A stretch of 64,000 nucleotides of DNA from Bacteroidales bacterium (GTDB lineage: Bacteria > Bacteroidota > Bacteroidia > Bacteroidales > GCA-2711565). Below are positions 44,153 to 53,048 of this stretch, piece by piece; positions within the stretch are counted from its first letter, which is position 1, and every line of letters starts with the position of its first letter. The position numbers and the translations under genes are program-made. Under the pieces are notes generated by a model that was given only the letters and a program-made list of their open reading frames with translations, searched no databases and was not told where the DNA came from. The stretch lies in NCBI GenBank assembly GCA_028280405.1, contig JANQLW010000075.1, forward strand, positions 17,838 through 81,837, given 5' to 3'.

Positions 44153-45349
44153 TTATTTACGTAAAGATTTGTCTGTTGTAGTTTCTGTATGTGGAGTAGG
44201 ATTAAAACTTTTTGTTGCTTTTCTAATTCTTAATAAAGAAAGACACATCAGGAAAAATCCCATCGGTAATTTTATAGCTGCTTTTAAGGTATTGATATTA
44301 TAAAGATCCCTGGGAATAGAAAGTAGTATCCCTAAGGTCACAACAAAAAAGTTGATTAACCAGGCATACCACAATACACCGGTATTAAAAATAGTTGACA
44401 ATATACTTATTACATAAACCAAACCTATTAGCATAATTCTAGGTGGTAATAACTGCTGAAGTACTTTATCCAGGTAATCGAAATTAGCTTTGGAGATAAA
44501 TGCCCAAACTGCAGGAAAGAAAAAGCGTTTGGCATAAATTAACTGATATGCAATCCATCTGGACCTTTGATCAACAAATGCATCTGCTTTACTTACTTTT
44601 TCGTCATATACATATGCATCATTAAGAAAAGATATCTTTACATTGTGTTGAAAAAGCCTAAACTCCAATTCTTTATCTTCAGCAAATGAATCAATTTCAG
44701 CCATGACTTTTTTATAAAGATGAAAGTCAAAAGCCATTCCCGAACCTATCAAGGCAGAAGATAATTTTAAAACCACATGTCCCTTTCTAAACACGCTATT
44801 ATTAATTTCCTCGCTAACCCCATCCAATATCGCCAGGGATGAATTCTGGTTTTTAGCTATTCTATGCCCTTGAACAGCTTTAAATCCATATTTCATTTCA
44901 TCATTAATTTTATTCAGAAATGTAGCTTCCATTATATTATCGGCATCCAGAATAACAACCCCTTCATATTCATCATTATATTGTTCCAGAGCCTTGTTTA
45001 TAGATTTTGCTTTGGTACTTTGGTCAAAACTTACTTCTAAAACATTAACCGGAATGTTTTTCAGTTTTTTAATAGTTTCTTTTTTCAATGAGTCTGCTAT
45101 AATAAGAACGTCATATTTATCGGAAGGATAATCTTGTTTTAAAGCATCTTCTGCTACATGCAGTATAACAACATCTTCTTTATAAGCCGGAATTAAAACT
45201 AAAAATTTTTTCTTTTCATCACTTTTTATATTTCTTGGAGGAGGGTAGAAGAGAGAAGCAGTTCCGAATAACAACACATAAAAAGCTGATAAACCTAAAT
45301 AAATCAGTAATATCCATTGAACAATTTCAAGCAAAAAGTATATATCCAT
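44153..45349 (-). CDS. Membrane glycosyltransferase family 2, tandem copy 2
   Basis: 398 residues with the same layout as its neighbour: TM helix, GT-A (FLVLIPAYKEDVVILHVAED, VVILDADNIMEATFLNKIND), QRSRW in FVDQRSRWIAYQL, then C-terminal TM helices. Only six bases separate the two genes, so they arose by tandem duplication and are cotranscribed. Both keep the D-x-D and QxxRW residues and should be active. Confidence 0.88.
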   Translation of the reverse strand: MDIYFLLEIVQWILLIYLGLSAFYVLLFGTASLFYPPPRNIKSDEKKKFLVLIPAYKEDVVILHVAEDALKQDYPSDKYDVLIIADSLKKETIKKLKNIPVNVLEVSFDQSTKAKSINKALEQYNDEYEGVVILDADNIMEATFLNKINDEMKYGFKAVQGHRIAKNQNSSLAILDGVSEEINNSVFRKGHVVLKLSSALIGSGMAFDFHLYKKVMAEIDSFAEDKELEFRLFQHNVKISFLNDAYVYDEKVSKADAFVDQRSRWIAYQLIYAKRFFFPAVWAFISKANFDYLDKVLQQLLPPRIMLIGLVYVISILSTIFNTGVLWYAWLINFFVVTLGILLSIPRDLYNINTLKAAIKLPMGFFLMCLSLLRIRKATKSFNPTPHTETTTDKSLRK

Positions 45350-45395
45350 CCGTTAACTAATTATGGAATTAAATTTAAAACAATTTGAAGTAATA

Positions 45396-46331
45396 TCAAA
45401 GCATAGGATTTTCGTATACTTCCTTATTCCATAAGTTTTTAATATTCCATCCAATCGCTCTGTAGTAGGCATGAAATAGCTTAAATTTTCCTTTAATCAA
45501 AAATTTAAAAGTATTTTTAGGAATAGCTACGAATAACAGATACAATAAACTTACATAAAATGCTTTTCCATTTATATTTCTTCTCATATATATAATCCTG
45601 TTTCTGTTCAGATAGTAAATTTTTACCGGACTGTGCTTACCTGTTGAAATAGATTCTCTATGATATACAAGTGAATTATGCACATAATATATTTTATAGC
45701 CGGCAGCTTTTATTCTTGCACACCAATCAGCTTCTTCATAATAAAGAAAGAAAATATATGACATCATTCCAATTTTTTTCACAACTCTCATTGGCAACAT
45801 CATAGCAGCTCCGTGAGCAAAAGCAGTTTCCCGATCTTTATCATATTGTCCCTTATCTTTTTCATTAAAACCAATCGAAAAATTTCTTATAGTAAGCGGA
45901 TTCATTTCTGTGAAGCCTGCATATTGTAAGGTATCAGGTGTATGAAAAAATCTTATTTTGGAACTTACAGCTCCGATTCCGGGGTTTCTTTCTAATTTAT
46001 CTAACAAAGGCTCTATAAAACTCTCTGTTACAACAGTATCATTATTAAGAAGCAATATATATTCACCCTTTGCCCGCATAATACCATAGTTATTTCCTGC
46101 AGCAAAGCCATAATTAATCGGGCTTTCAACAAAGACGATATTAGGGTATTTACGTTTGATAATAATGGCATCATCTTCTTCAGAAAAATTATCTACAACA
46201 ATAATTTCAATGTTTGGATAAGTGATTTTATTTAATGATTCAATAAATTCACATGTAACATGAGCCTGGTTGAAATTAACTGTGACAATAGATATTAAAG
46301 GATAATGATCCCGTTTTCTTGAGTAAAGCAT
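45396..46331 (-). CDS. Glycosyltransferase family 2 (rhamnosyltransferase-like)
   Basis: 311 residues, soluble GT-A. SIVTVNFNQAHVTCEFIESL, EIIVVDNFSEEDDA, INYGFAAGNNYGIMRAKGEY and ILLLNNDTVV are the signature of the WbbL/rhamnosyltransferase-like GT2 group, with FLYYEEADWCARIKAAGY near the catalytic base region. The C-terminal helices are basic (KIYYLNRNRIIYMRRNI), suggesting membrane association. Donor not certain. Confidence 0.9.
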   Translation of the reverse strand: MLYSRKRDHYPLISIVTVNFNQAHVTCEFIESLNKITYPNIEIIVVDNFSEEDDAIIIKRKYPNIVFVESPINYGFAAGNNYGIMRAKGEYILLLNNDTVVTESFIEPLLDKLERNPGIGAVSSKIRFFHTPDTLQYAGFTEMNPLTIRNFSIGFNEKDKGQYDKDRETAFAHGAAMMLPMRVVKKIGMMSYIFFLYYEEADWCARIKAAGYKIYYVHNSLVYHRESISTGKHSPVKIYYLNRNRIIYMRRNINGKAFYVSLLYLLFVAIPKNTFKFLIKGKFKLFHAYYRAIGWNIKNLWNKEVYENPML

Positions 46332-46373
46332 AAGTTAATTGTTTTATACTTTATGACTAAATAGTTCAATTAC

Positions 46374-47843
46374 TTATTCTTCAAGCTTTAGCTTTGACTG
46401 AGCTATTTCGTCATCCAGTAATGGAGCTATAAACAAGAACCCCCAGGTAAAATAAGTTAAAATACCTGTTGGCATCTGACCGAGCACACCATTCCCGTAA
46501 CTGGAACCTACGATTCCGGCAAATCCAGCAAGTACTGCACTCAGCTTGCCCCGAAGCTCGGGGTCCCGGACCCTGAACATAATATAGAATGATCCTTTTA
46601 CAGTAATGTATGATAAAATAAATAAGTGAATTAACAATCCTACGATGCCCTGTTCTGCCCAGATTTGAACAAACCAGCTATCTGTTGCTACATTTGCAAG
46701 GAATCCATGAGGAGAAAATCGCTGTCCCCAATCACCTGCACTACCGATACCACCTCCAAATGGCCTACTGGTAAGATATACTTTTAATATTTGACGATTT
46801 CTCAAACGAACTTGTAGAGATTCATCTTCATCCGGTTTAAATGCAGTACGCATCCGTCGTATTTGTGCATTTCCCTGTCCGATATAAGTGTATTTAAAGA
46901 ATACATAAACCATAGCCAATGTTAGTATCCCCAAAAATATAACTCTGATATTTTTCCTGTGAATAAGATAAAACATCGCCCCGATTACCGGTACAATGAT
47001 CGCACCACGCGTACCTGATATAAACATACCGTAAATACCTGTAATTCCCATTATGAGGAAAAATACTTTTTGCTTTACATCTTTTACATTAAAAAATATT
47101 AGCAGGCCTACAATCCCTGCTGCTCCTTGTGCTGCTCCAAATTGACCGGCATCACTATAAAATGAGAATACCCTTAATTCACCAAATAATAAATGTGTAA
47201 TTGCCCCCACAGTATCCAGCCATCTTTGCTCAGCAAAGTCGGGGGCAATAAAAAGTTGTTGCATTCCTTTTAGAGTCCCAAGTATAGACAATGTTCCCCA
47301 TATATAAAGAAAGCGGTAAAAATGTTTTACTTTATTAAAAAGAAGGAAAACCAGAGGTATGGATAATAAACTATATAAACTCATACCACGCATGGCATAA
47401 AACCAGGCAGTTTTGCTTAAAGCTTCCGGATTAAATAATTGAGCAATAGAATATAAAAACCAGGCAAACATAAATATTGTTAAATCCCTGGTAAATGCCC
47501 GCTTATCCAAACCTTCATAAAAGTTTTTGAAGAATACTGCAATAAAAGTTAATACAAGAAGGCCATCAATAGTTAGCCCTAAAGGGATTCCGGGAATATA
47601 ACGTGTAATACCAATTACAAGAAAGGAAGCAATAAGCGTAGTATATAAACCGATATTAGGTTTTGTAAATATTCTGTTCAAATAAAAAATCGCAACAGGA
47701 ATTGCTCCGACTAAGAGAGCAGTCCGTAATCCGCCATTTCCAATTATATAACTTGCAATCACAGCAATTACCAGTAAACCAATGATCATAACCGGATCAT
47801 TCAATTTCATGGAGCCACTATAACGTTTAAACTTTTTAAGCAT
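46374..47843 (-). CDS. O-antigen ligase/polymerase-type membrane protein
   Basis: 489 residues with about 11-12 TM helices. The large extracytoplasmic loop before the last helices holds RLRNRQILKVYLTSRPFGGG and HGFLANVATDSWFVQIWAEQ, the Wzy_C pattern (PF04932) with its conserved Arg and His. Probably the Wzy polymerase of this locus, since a flippase and Wzz-like gene are adjacent; ligase function is the alternative. Wzy and WaaL-type proteins cannot be separated by eye. Confidence 0.85.
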   Translation of the reverse strand: MLKKFKRYSGSMKLNDPVMIIGLLVIAVIASYIIGNGGLRTALLVGAIPVAIFYLNRIFTKPNIGLYTTLIASFLVIGITRYIPGIPLGLTIDGLLVLTFIAVFFKNFYEGLDKRAFTRDLTIFMFAWFLYSIAQLFNPEALSKTAWFYAMRGMSLYSLLSIPLVFLLFNKVKHFYRFLYIWGTLSILGTLKGMQQLFIAPDFAEQRWLDTVGAITHLLFGELRVFSFYSDAGQFGAAQGAAGIVGLLIFFNVKDVKQKVFFLIMGITGIYGMFISGTRGAIIVPVIGAMFYLIHRKNIRVIFLGILTLAMVYVFFKYTYIGQGNAQIRRMRTAFKPDEDESLQVRLRNRQILKVYLTSRPFGGGIGSAGDWGQRFSPHGFLANVATDSWFVQIWAEQGIVGLLIHLFILSYITVKGSFYIMFRVRDPELRGKLSAVLAGFAGIVGSSYGNGVLGQMPTGILTYFTWGFLFIAPLLDDEIAQSKLKLEE

Positions 47844-47882
47844 ACTGCGATTTTAGATTCTCTTAATAAAATTACAAAGAAT

Positions 47883-49322
47883 TTACTTTCTGACAAGCCC
47901 AAAAATATCTGCCAGAATTTTTTTAAAGAATATCCATCCTTCTATAATGATTAATCGTTTTTTAATTTCAATATCCTTGTTCAAATAATTCAAACCTACC
48001 AATATCCCTATTATTGTAAATAAGATGGTTACAAAAGCCACCATTTCCAGTGTAGATATCATGGTATAACTAAAACTTATATTAAACACATCAAATAAAC
48101 CATAATGTGTCTTTAATACCAATACGGCTATACTCGCAAACAAAACAATCTTTGCCATTAGGAAAATTGCTATTATATCGCCGATAATATTAGCCAATGC
48201 CATATAAATTACTTTAAAGAAATTACTTTTAGGCCTGTTTATACTATCCAGGGCTACCCCGGTAAATTTATCTACAGAAATAAATAATCCATAAATACAG
48301 AATATTCTAAAAATTGATTTTGTTTCAAGGTATTGGGCACCTCCCAAAAGGTAAACAAATTCTTCTGCAAAAATAAACCCGACCAATACAATCGGAAGAA
48401 TGATGAATGTTACCCCACCTGCATAAGAATAATAGATACGTTTTACTTCTTCTATATTATTTTCAATACTGGCTTTTGACATTCTGGGAAAAGCTGTAGC
48501 GACAAAGCTTCTTAATGGAATTTCCAGGATTTCTGTTAATTTTAATGGGACACTGTAAAAAGCTACGCCTACTGCTCCGAGGAATGGGCTTAAAGAAATA
48601 AGGATTGCATCTGAACTTTTCAATAGGTTGGCACCTATTAAAGTCCCGGTAGAATACTTTCCAAATTTAAAGATCGTTTTATTCGACTCTTTTGTGGCTC
48701 TAAACAAATATTGAATACCATCCCATCTGTATATTAAACAAATAATGGATGTTAGCGCATTAATGATAAGGTATACATAAACAATATCAATTAATGATAG
48801 TTTTAAAAAGAAGAAGTTTACAATCAAAAATAAAACAAAGCCGGCTTTATTAAAGGTTTGAATAAATAACATTCTGTCAAACCTTCTATCAGCATTCATC
48901 ACTGATATTGCATTATTAAATGGTAAATTCAGAAATGATAAGACAGGATACCAGATAAAGAACAGATAATAATCAGAATTACCAAGTGTTTCCGGGAAAA
49001 TAAGGTAAATTCCCCAGATTAATAAGGACAGTACAATAGTTGCAATCAATCCGATATACCAATTGGATCCTAACAGGCTTTGTTTTTCTCTGCCTTTAGA
49101 GCCCGACAAAAATCGAATAATCGCAGTACGGGTTACTCCAAACCTGAGCATTTCAATAAAATTACCGGCTGTAATAAAAATTACCCAAACACCAAAATTA
49201 GTAGGGGATAATGATCGAACTAAAATAAAAAAACTCAAAAAACCAAAAACAGCAATACTAAGATTGCTCGATAAGGACAAAAAGTTATCGTTTTTGAGTG
49301 CCTTTGAAAATTTTTCCTTCAC
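47883..49322 (-). CDS. Polysaccharide flippase (Wzx, MOP superfamily)
   Basis: 479 residues with about 13-14 TM helices. N-terminal LSSNLSIAVFGFLSFFILVR and the following FGVWVIFITAGNFIEMLRFG match the polysaccharide_synt family, as does SVPLKLTEILEIPLRSFVAT. It should move undecaprenyl-linked repeat units across the inner membrane. The gene lies between the Wzy-type and Wzz-type genes, as expected for a Wzx/Wzy pathway. Confidence 0.9.
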   Translation of the reverse strand: MKEKFSKALKNDNFLSLSSNLSIAVFGFLSFFILVRSLSPTNFGVWVIFITAGNFIEMLRFGVTRTAIIRFLSGSKGREKQSLLGSNWYIGLIATIVLSLLIWGIYLIFPETLGNSDYYLFFIWYPVLSFLNLPFNNAISVMNADRRFDRMLFIQTFNKAGFVLFLIVNFFFLKLSLIDIVYVYLIINALTSIICLIYRWDGIQYLFRATKESNKTIFKFGKYSTGTLIGANLLKSSDAILISLSPFLGAVGVAFYSVPLKLTEILEIPLRSFVATAFPRMSKASIENNIEEVKRIYYSYAGGVTFIILPIVLVGFIFAEEFVYLLGGAQYLETKSIFRIFCIYGLFISVDKFTGVALDSINRPKSNFFKVIYMALANIIGDIIAIFLMAKIVLFASIAVLVLKTHYGLFDVFNISFSYTMISTLEMVAFVTILFTIIGILVGLNYLNKDIEIKKRLIIIEGWIFFKKILADIFGLVRK

Positions 49323-49332
49323 AATATCCTAT

Positions 49333-52155
49333 TTAATCAACTCTTACCCTGAGCTTTAACTTGAATGGATAGGTAACTATCTTTTTCACTTTACGTCGTA
49401 GGGAGCGATGCTTCTTTTCAGGAATATCATTCACAATATCTTCCAGAGCATACAATTCTGTTTGGTTCAAAACAACCATAGGTTTTTCACGTGATACTTC
49501 CTGCATAATTTCCAATGCAGTAATATCTGCTCTTCTCCATTGGCTTTGAGCTTTGGTTACCATAAGTGCAACATCCACAGAATTCATCAATTCAAGAGGA
49601 TATGAATTATAGATTAAGGCAGGAATTTCAAGGAAAATATAATCATATTTATAATTATCTTCTCTTAGGTAATTACTGGCCAGTAGTTCATTTATATGTT
49701 TAATTTCAACAAATCTATGATCGATTTTGTAATGAATAGTATTATCTAATGCATCAGCATCAGTATCTTCTTCCGTATCTTCGGTAGAATAATTTAAGTA
49801 TAATACTTTTTCTCCCCAGGACCTTAGTTTATTGATAAGTTCGGTAGCGATTAAAGTTTTACCTACACCTATTTGTGTACTGAATACTAATATCAGGTAT
49901 GGTTTTTCAGATGTATAAACAGAACTATGATTAATATACATTTTAATATTTTGCAGTATTAATTCAATCAATCTGTTTCTAATATAAGAATTATCAATAC
50001 CTGGTTCTAAAATAGGGTAGGCTCCGGCTAATTTAAGTTTTGTTTGTTTCTCAACTGCATCAGGATTTTTAACGGTCGTATCAAAGAATTCCAACATAAG
50101 AATTACAAAGGCAACAATAAGAAAACCAATAGCAGCTGCAGCAATAATTAAAAGCTTGGTTTTTGAAGGATTAGCCTGTAATGGAAATTCCGGTTCATCT
50201 ACAACTTTTATTTTAGATGACAATAGATTATTTTGTCTTTTAAGTTTTGCCTGTTCAAGCGCATTAAAATTTTGAAGATATTCACGTTCAAGTACACTGA
50301 TTTCTCTTTCAATTCTTTTTAATTGGGCTCCAAGAGGTGCAAATACCTGATATTTACGCGTAAAGTCTTTTCTCCTTGATCTTAGCACTTTTAAACTTTC
50401 ACCGGCAACTCTCATTGCAATATTATTATTTAAATATTCCGTTAATAATTCTTTAATCGGAATACCTTCACTTGAATATTGATATAAATATAACTGATCT
50501 ACCTGGGCTTTCATTTCATCCATCAAGCGGTCAGCTTCCAGTCGCATTTCTGTAAGTCTATTCCCCATATGAGGGTTATTTTCAACATCCAGCTCATTAA
50601 TAATAATCAACCCTTTCACTCTGGTAAGGTCCTGCATTTTCTTTTCAATGAGGTCACTCTTAACATAAATACTGTCACGGCCCATTAATTTAGTTTCAAG
50701 AAGATCGAGAGATCCTCTTGCACTGGCATATTTTACCTGTTCATTTTGGTATAGAAGTTCGAGTTCTTCATATTTTTCCGCAGTATATTTACTTTGTTCG
50801 TAATAGTTAATAATATTATTGTCTACATTAAATGCCAATAATTTATCTTCAGCTGCTACTAATCTTGCATAAGCATCATCCACTCTTTTCTGAAGTTCTG
50901 CAACTACGTCATCTGTTTGTTTTAGATGAATGGATTGATAATTATGAATAAATTCACGAGTTAATATTTTCAGGGTTTGCTGACAAATGCCCGGATCATC
51001 AGCCTGATATCTAACCCGGACGTGGTCCGAATTGTTGATTCTATTTACCTGAAGATTATTACCAATTTGACCGATCCCATAATATTTATTCGGGTAATGT
51101 AAATATTGATAGACAAAGTTTGTATCACTGGAATTATATTCCGCCAGGAAATTATCAAAGGTTGCTTCAAAATCAGATTTTTTAATTCCTTCCGGTACAA
51201 TAGGGTCTTTAGAAAATTCCACAGGAGTTAATTGATCCAGCAAGCTCAATGACGTTTCAGACAGGTAAAGGTCCTTATTCTTTGCTGACATATTATCGCT
51301 GATCAAATTCCCTGGATTTCCAGTCAAATCCCTTATAATTAGTGTAAGGCCGGGAGTTACTTTATCAGAATATAATTTATTAATTCGTCTGAGATCAGTA
51401 ATACTTACATTATAATAATTTGCAATGGCGAATAAAGTTTCATTCTCTTTAACCGTATGATAAACAAATCTGGTTTTTATATCTTTTCTAATAATCAAGG
51501 TGTCACCAATACGAATATTTCTGTTATTCAAGTTATTTTTAGATAATAGTTCTCCCTCACTAATATCATACATATTGGCAATGGACTGGAAACTTTCTCC
51601 GGGTCTTACAACATGGGATGTAAACTGACTATCATCGAATGGTTTTTGGAAATTGCGATTATTAAATCGGCCCTGTTTTTGGGCAATCTTTTTCTCTAAT
51701 GCTGCGATTTCCTGCTGATTCTTTAGAATTTCTTCTTCAAGTTCCCTTTCAGCCCCCATCTTTCCATTCTTGTAAACAAGATTGTGAATATGTTTAGGTA
51801 CTATTCTGTGAATTGCATAATAATTATCACGTGAAATATATTGCTTAACGGGAGCTTCCAAAATTAAATGCTGAACCAACAGCCTTATAGCAGTTCTACT
51901 TTTATTACGATTGGAGTTAATGGTTTGGATCAGATCATCAAATTTAACATTGGTAGCTGCATAATCCATCATTCTTCTTTCAGTACTTTCCAGGTTGTAT
52001 CCACCTGCAATCCCTGTATAAACTTTAGTTTCAGAAGAATAAGCTTTAGGTCTGTTTCGGGTAAACAAAAAAACCAGTACTGCCATAATAAACGGAATGA
52101 TTATCAGCAGGAATAGATGCCTTTTTATTAACTGAAGAATTTTATATAGATCCAT
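49333..52155 (-). CDS. Wzz/GumC-type chain-length protein with two LysM domains and degenerate BY-kinase end
   Basis: 940 residues. Wzz region with TM1 (FLLIIIPFIMAVLVFLF); LysM 1 at about 179-224 (SHVVRPGESFQSIANMYDIS) and LysM 2 at about 231-276 (VYHTVKENETLFAIANYYNV); long periplasmic coiled coils; TM2 (LLIIAAAAIGFLIVAFVIL) near 690; then a cytoplasmic ATPase-like domain. The P-loop is present (STQIGVGKT) but Walker A' has N for D (VLYLNYS) and the Walker B region reads YIFLEIPAL with E for D. There is no C-terminal tyrosine cluster. Likely sets chain length and spans the periplasm; kinase activity is doubtful. Confidence 0.88.
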   Translation of the reverse strand: MDLYKILQLIKRHLFLLIIIPFIMAVLVFLFTRNRPKAYSSETKVYTGIAGGYNLESTERRMMDYAATNVKFDDLIQTINSNRNKSRTAIRLLVQHLILEAPVKQYISRDNYYAIHRIVPKHIHNLVYKNGKMGAERELEEEILKNQQEIAALEKKIAQKQGRFNNRNFQKPFDDSQFTSHVVRPGESFQSIANMYDISEGELLSKNNLNNRNIRIGDTLIIRKDIKTRFVYHTVKENETLFAIANYYNVSITDLRRINKLYSDKVTPGLTLIIRDLTGNPGNLISDNMSAKNKDLYLSETSLSLLDQLTPVEFSKDPIVPEGIKKSDFEATFDNFLAEYNSSDTNFVYQYLHYPNKYYGIGQIGNNLQVNRINNSDHVRVRYQADDPGICQQTLKILTREFIHNYQSIHLKQTDDVVAELQKRVDDAYARLVAAEDKLLAFNVDNNIINYYEQSKYTAEKYEELELLYQNEQVKYASARGSLDLLETKLMGRDSIYVKSDLIEKKMQDLTRVKGLIIINELDVENNPHMGNRLTEMRLEADRLMDEMKAQVDQLYLYQYSSEGIPIKELLTEYLNNNIAMRVAGESLKVLRSRRKDFTRKYQVFAPLGAQLKRIEREISVLEREYLQNFNALEQAKLKRQNNLLSSKIKVVDEPEFPLQANPSKTKLLIIAAAAIGFLIVAFVILMLEFFDTTVKNPDAVEKQTKLKLAGAYPILEPGIDNSYIRNRLIELILQNIKMYINHSSVYTSEKPYLILVFSTQIGVGKTLIATELINKLRSWGEKVLYLNYSTEDTEEDTDADALDNTIHYKIDHRFVEIKHINELLASNYLREDNYKYDYIFLEIPALIYNSYPLELMNSVDVALMVTKAQSQWRRADITALEIMQEVSREKPMVVLNQTELYALEDIVNDIPEKKHRSLRRKVKKIVTYPFKLKLRVRVD

Positions 52156-52925
52156 TATTTCACGACGTTTAGTAAATTGAATTTAATACCTGCAACTTCT
52201 TCAAGCATTACATAAGCTTTTTGAAAAAGCCTAAGCGTTTCATTATATGATTCGTCTCCTCTGGTTTTATAGTCTAATTGTCTGTTATATTCTTCTGCAG
52301 GAATATCTCCACTTAGCCAACGATTTACTGCCATTTGCATCATCATTTCGGAAACTTCCTGATACTTCATTCGGCCTTTCAGCTTAGTCTGGTATCCTAC
52401 CAGATCATAATAAATTTCTATGACCTTGGTTCTTAATTCTCGTATTTGAATTTCTCTTTCAACCATAGCCATTTCCAATTCCTTTTTCTTTTTATTAATA
52501 TTATTTCGTCTGTCAACAATTGCAAAAAGAGGTAACTTAATATAGAATTGTCCGTTATAGGTTGATCGGCGAGACTCTGTTAAATAAAATCTGTCCAACT
52601 TAGTTAATTCATCTCTATCGTTAAAATACCAGTGTCCGTAATTAATTAATCCTTCAAATCCCAGATGTTCAGTCCATTTACGCCTTTCCGTTTTAATATC
52701 GTATCTCACTCTGGTTGCTTTTAATTCTTCCAATCTTATTCTTGGGGAGTTTTTTATTGCTGAATCAATTAAAGTTTCCAGAGGAGGGATTTTATCTCTA
52801 ATATCATCTTTAACAGGATTATATACCATTGTACTATCATAATACTGAGAAAATCCATCAATAGAAATAAGAAAGATTCCTGAAAACACTAAATATTTGA
52901 AAAAGCTTAAAAAATGTTTAGGCAT
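52155..52925 (-). CDS. Half-length TolC-like outer membrane protein
   Basis: About 256 residues from MPKHFLSFFKYLVF; an upstream ATG at 52955 would put basic residues before the signal peptide. The signal peptide ends near DGFSQ. PPLETLIDSAIKNSPRIRLE and the helical stretches REIQIRELRTKVIEIYYDLV and ETLRLFQKAYVMLEEVAGIK match TolC/OEP repeats, but a full OEP protein has two such repeats in 420-480 residues. It overlaps the Wzz-like gene by one base. It may supply the outer membrane or periplasmic conduit in place of a Wza; none is encoded here. Confidence 0.78.
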   Translation of the reverse strand: MPKHFLSFFKYLVFSGIFLISIDGFSQYYDSTMVYNPVKDDIRDKIPPLETLIDSAIKNSPRIRLEELKATRVRYDIKTERRKWTEHLGFEGLINYGHWYFNDRDELTKLDRFYLTESRRSTYNGQFYIKLPLFAIVDRRNNINKKKKELEMAMVEREIQIRELRTKVIEIYYDLVGYQTKLKGRMKYQEVSEMMMQMAVNRWLSGDIPAEEYNRQLDYKTRGDESYNETLRLFQKAYVMLEEVAGIKFNLLNVVK

Positions 52926-53048
52926 AAATTTTGGATTTTTCTTAAAAAATAACACAAACTACGATAATTTTAGCAATAATGTAAATACTTATAAATATTA
53001 TTTATTAAATAGTTTTTAACATTAATGTAATTATGAATGTTTAGCATT

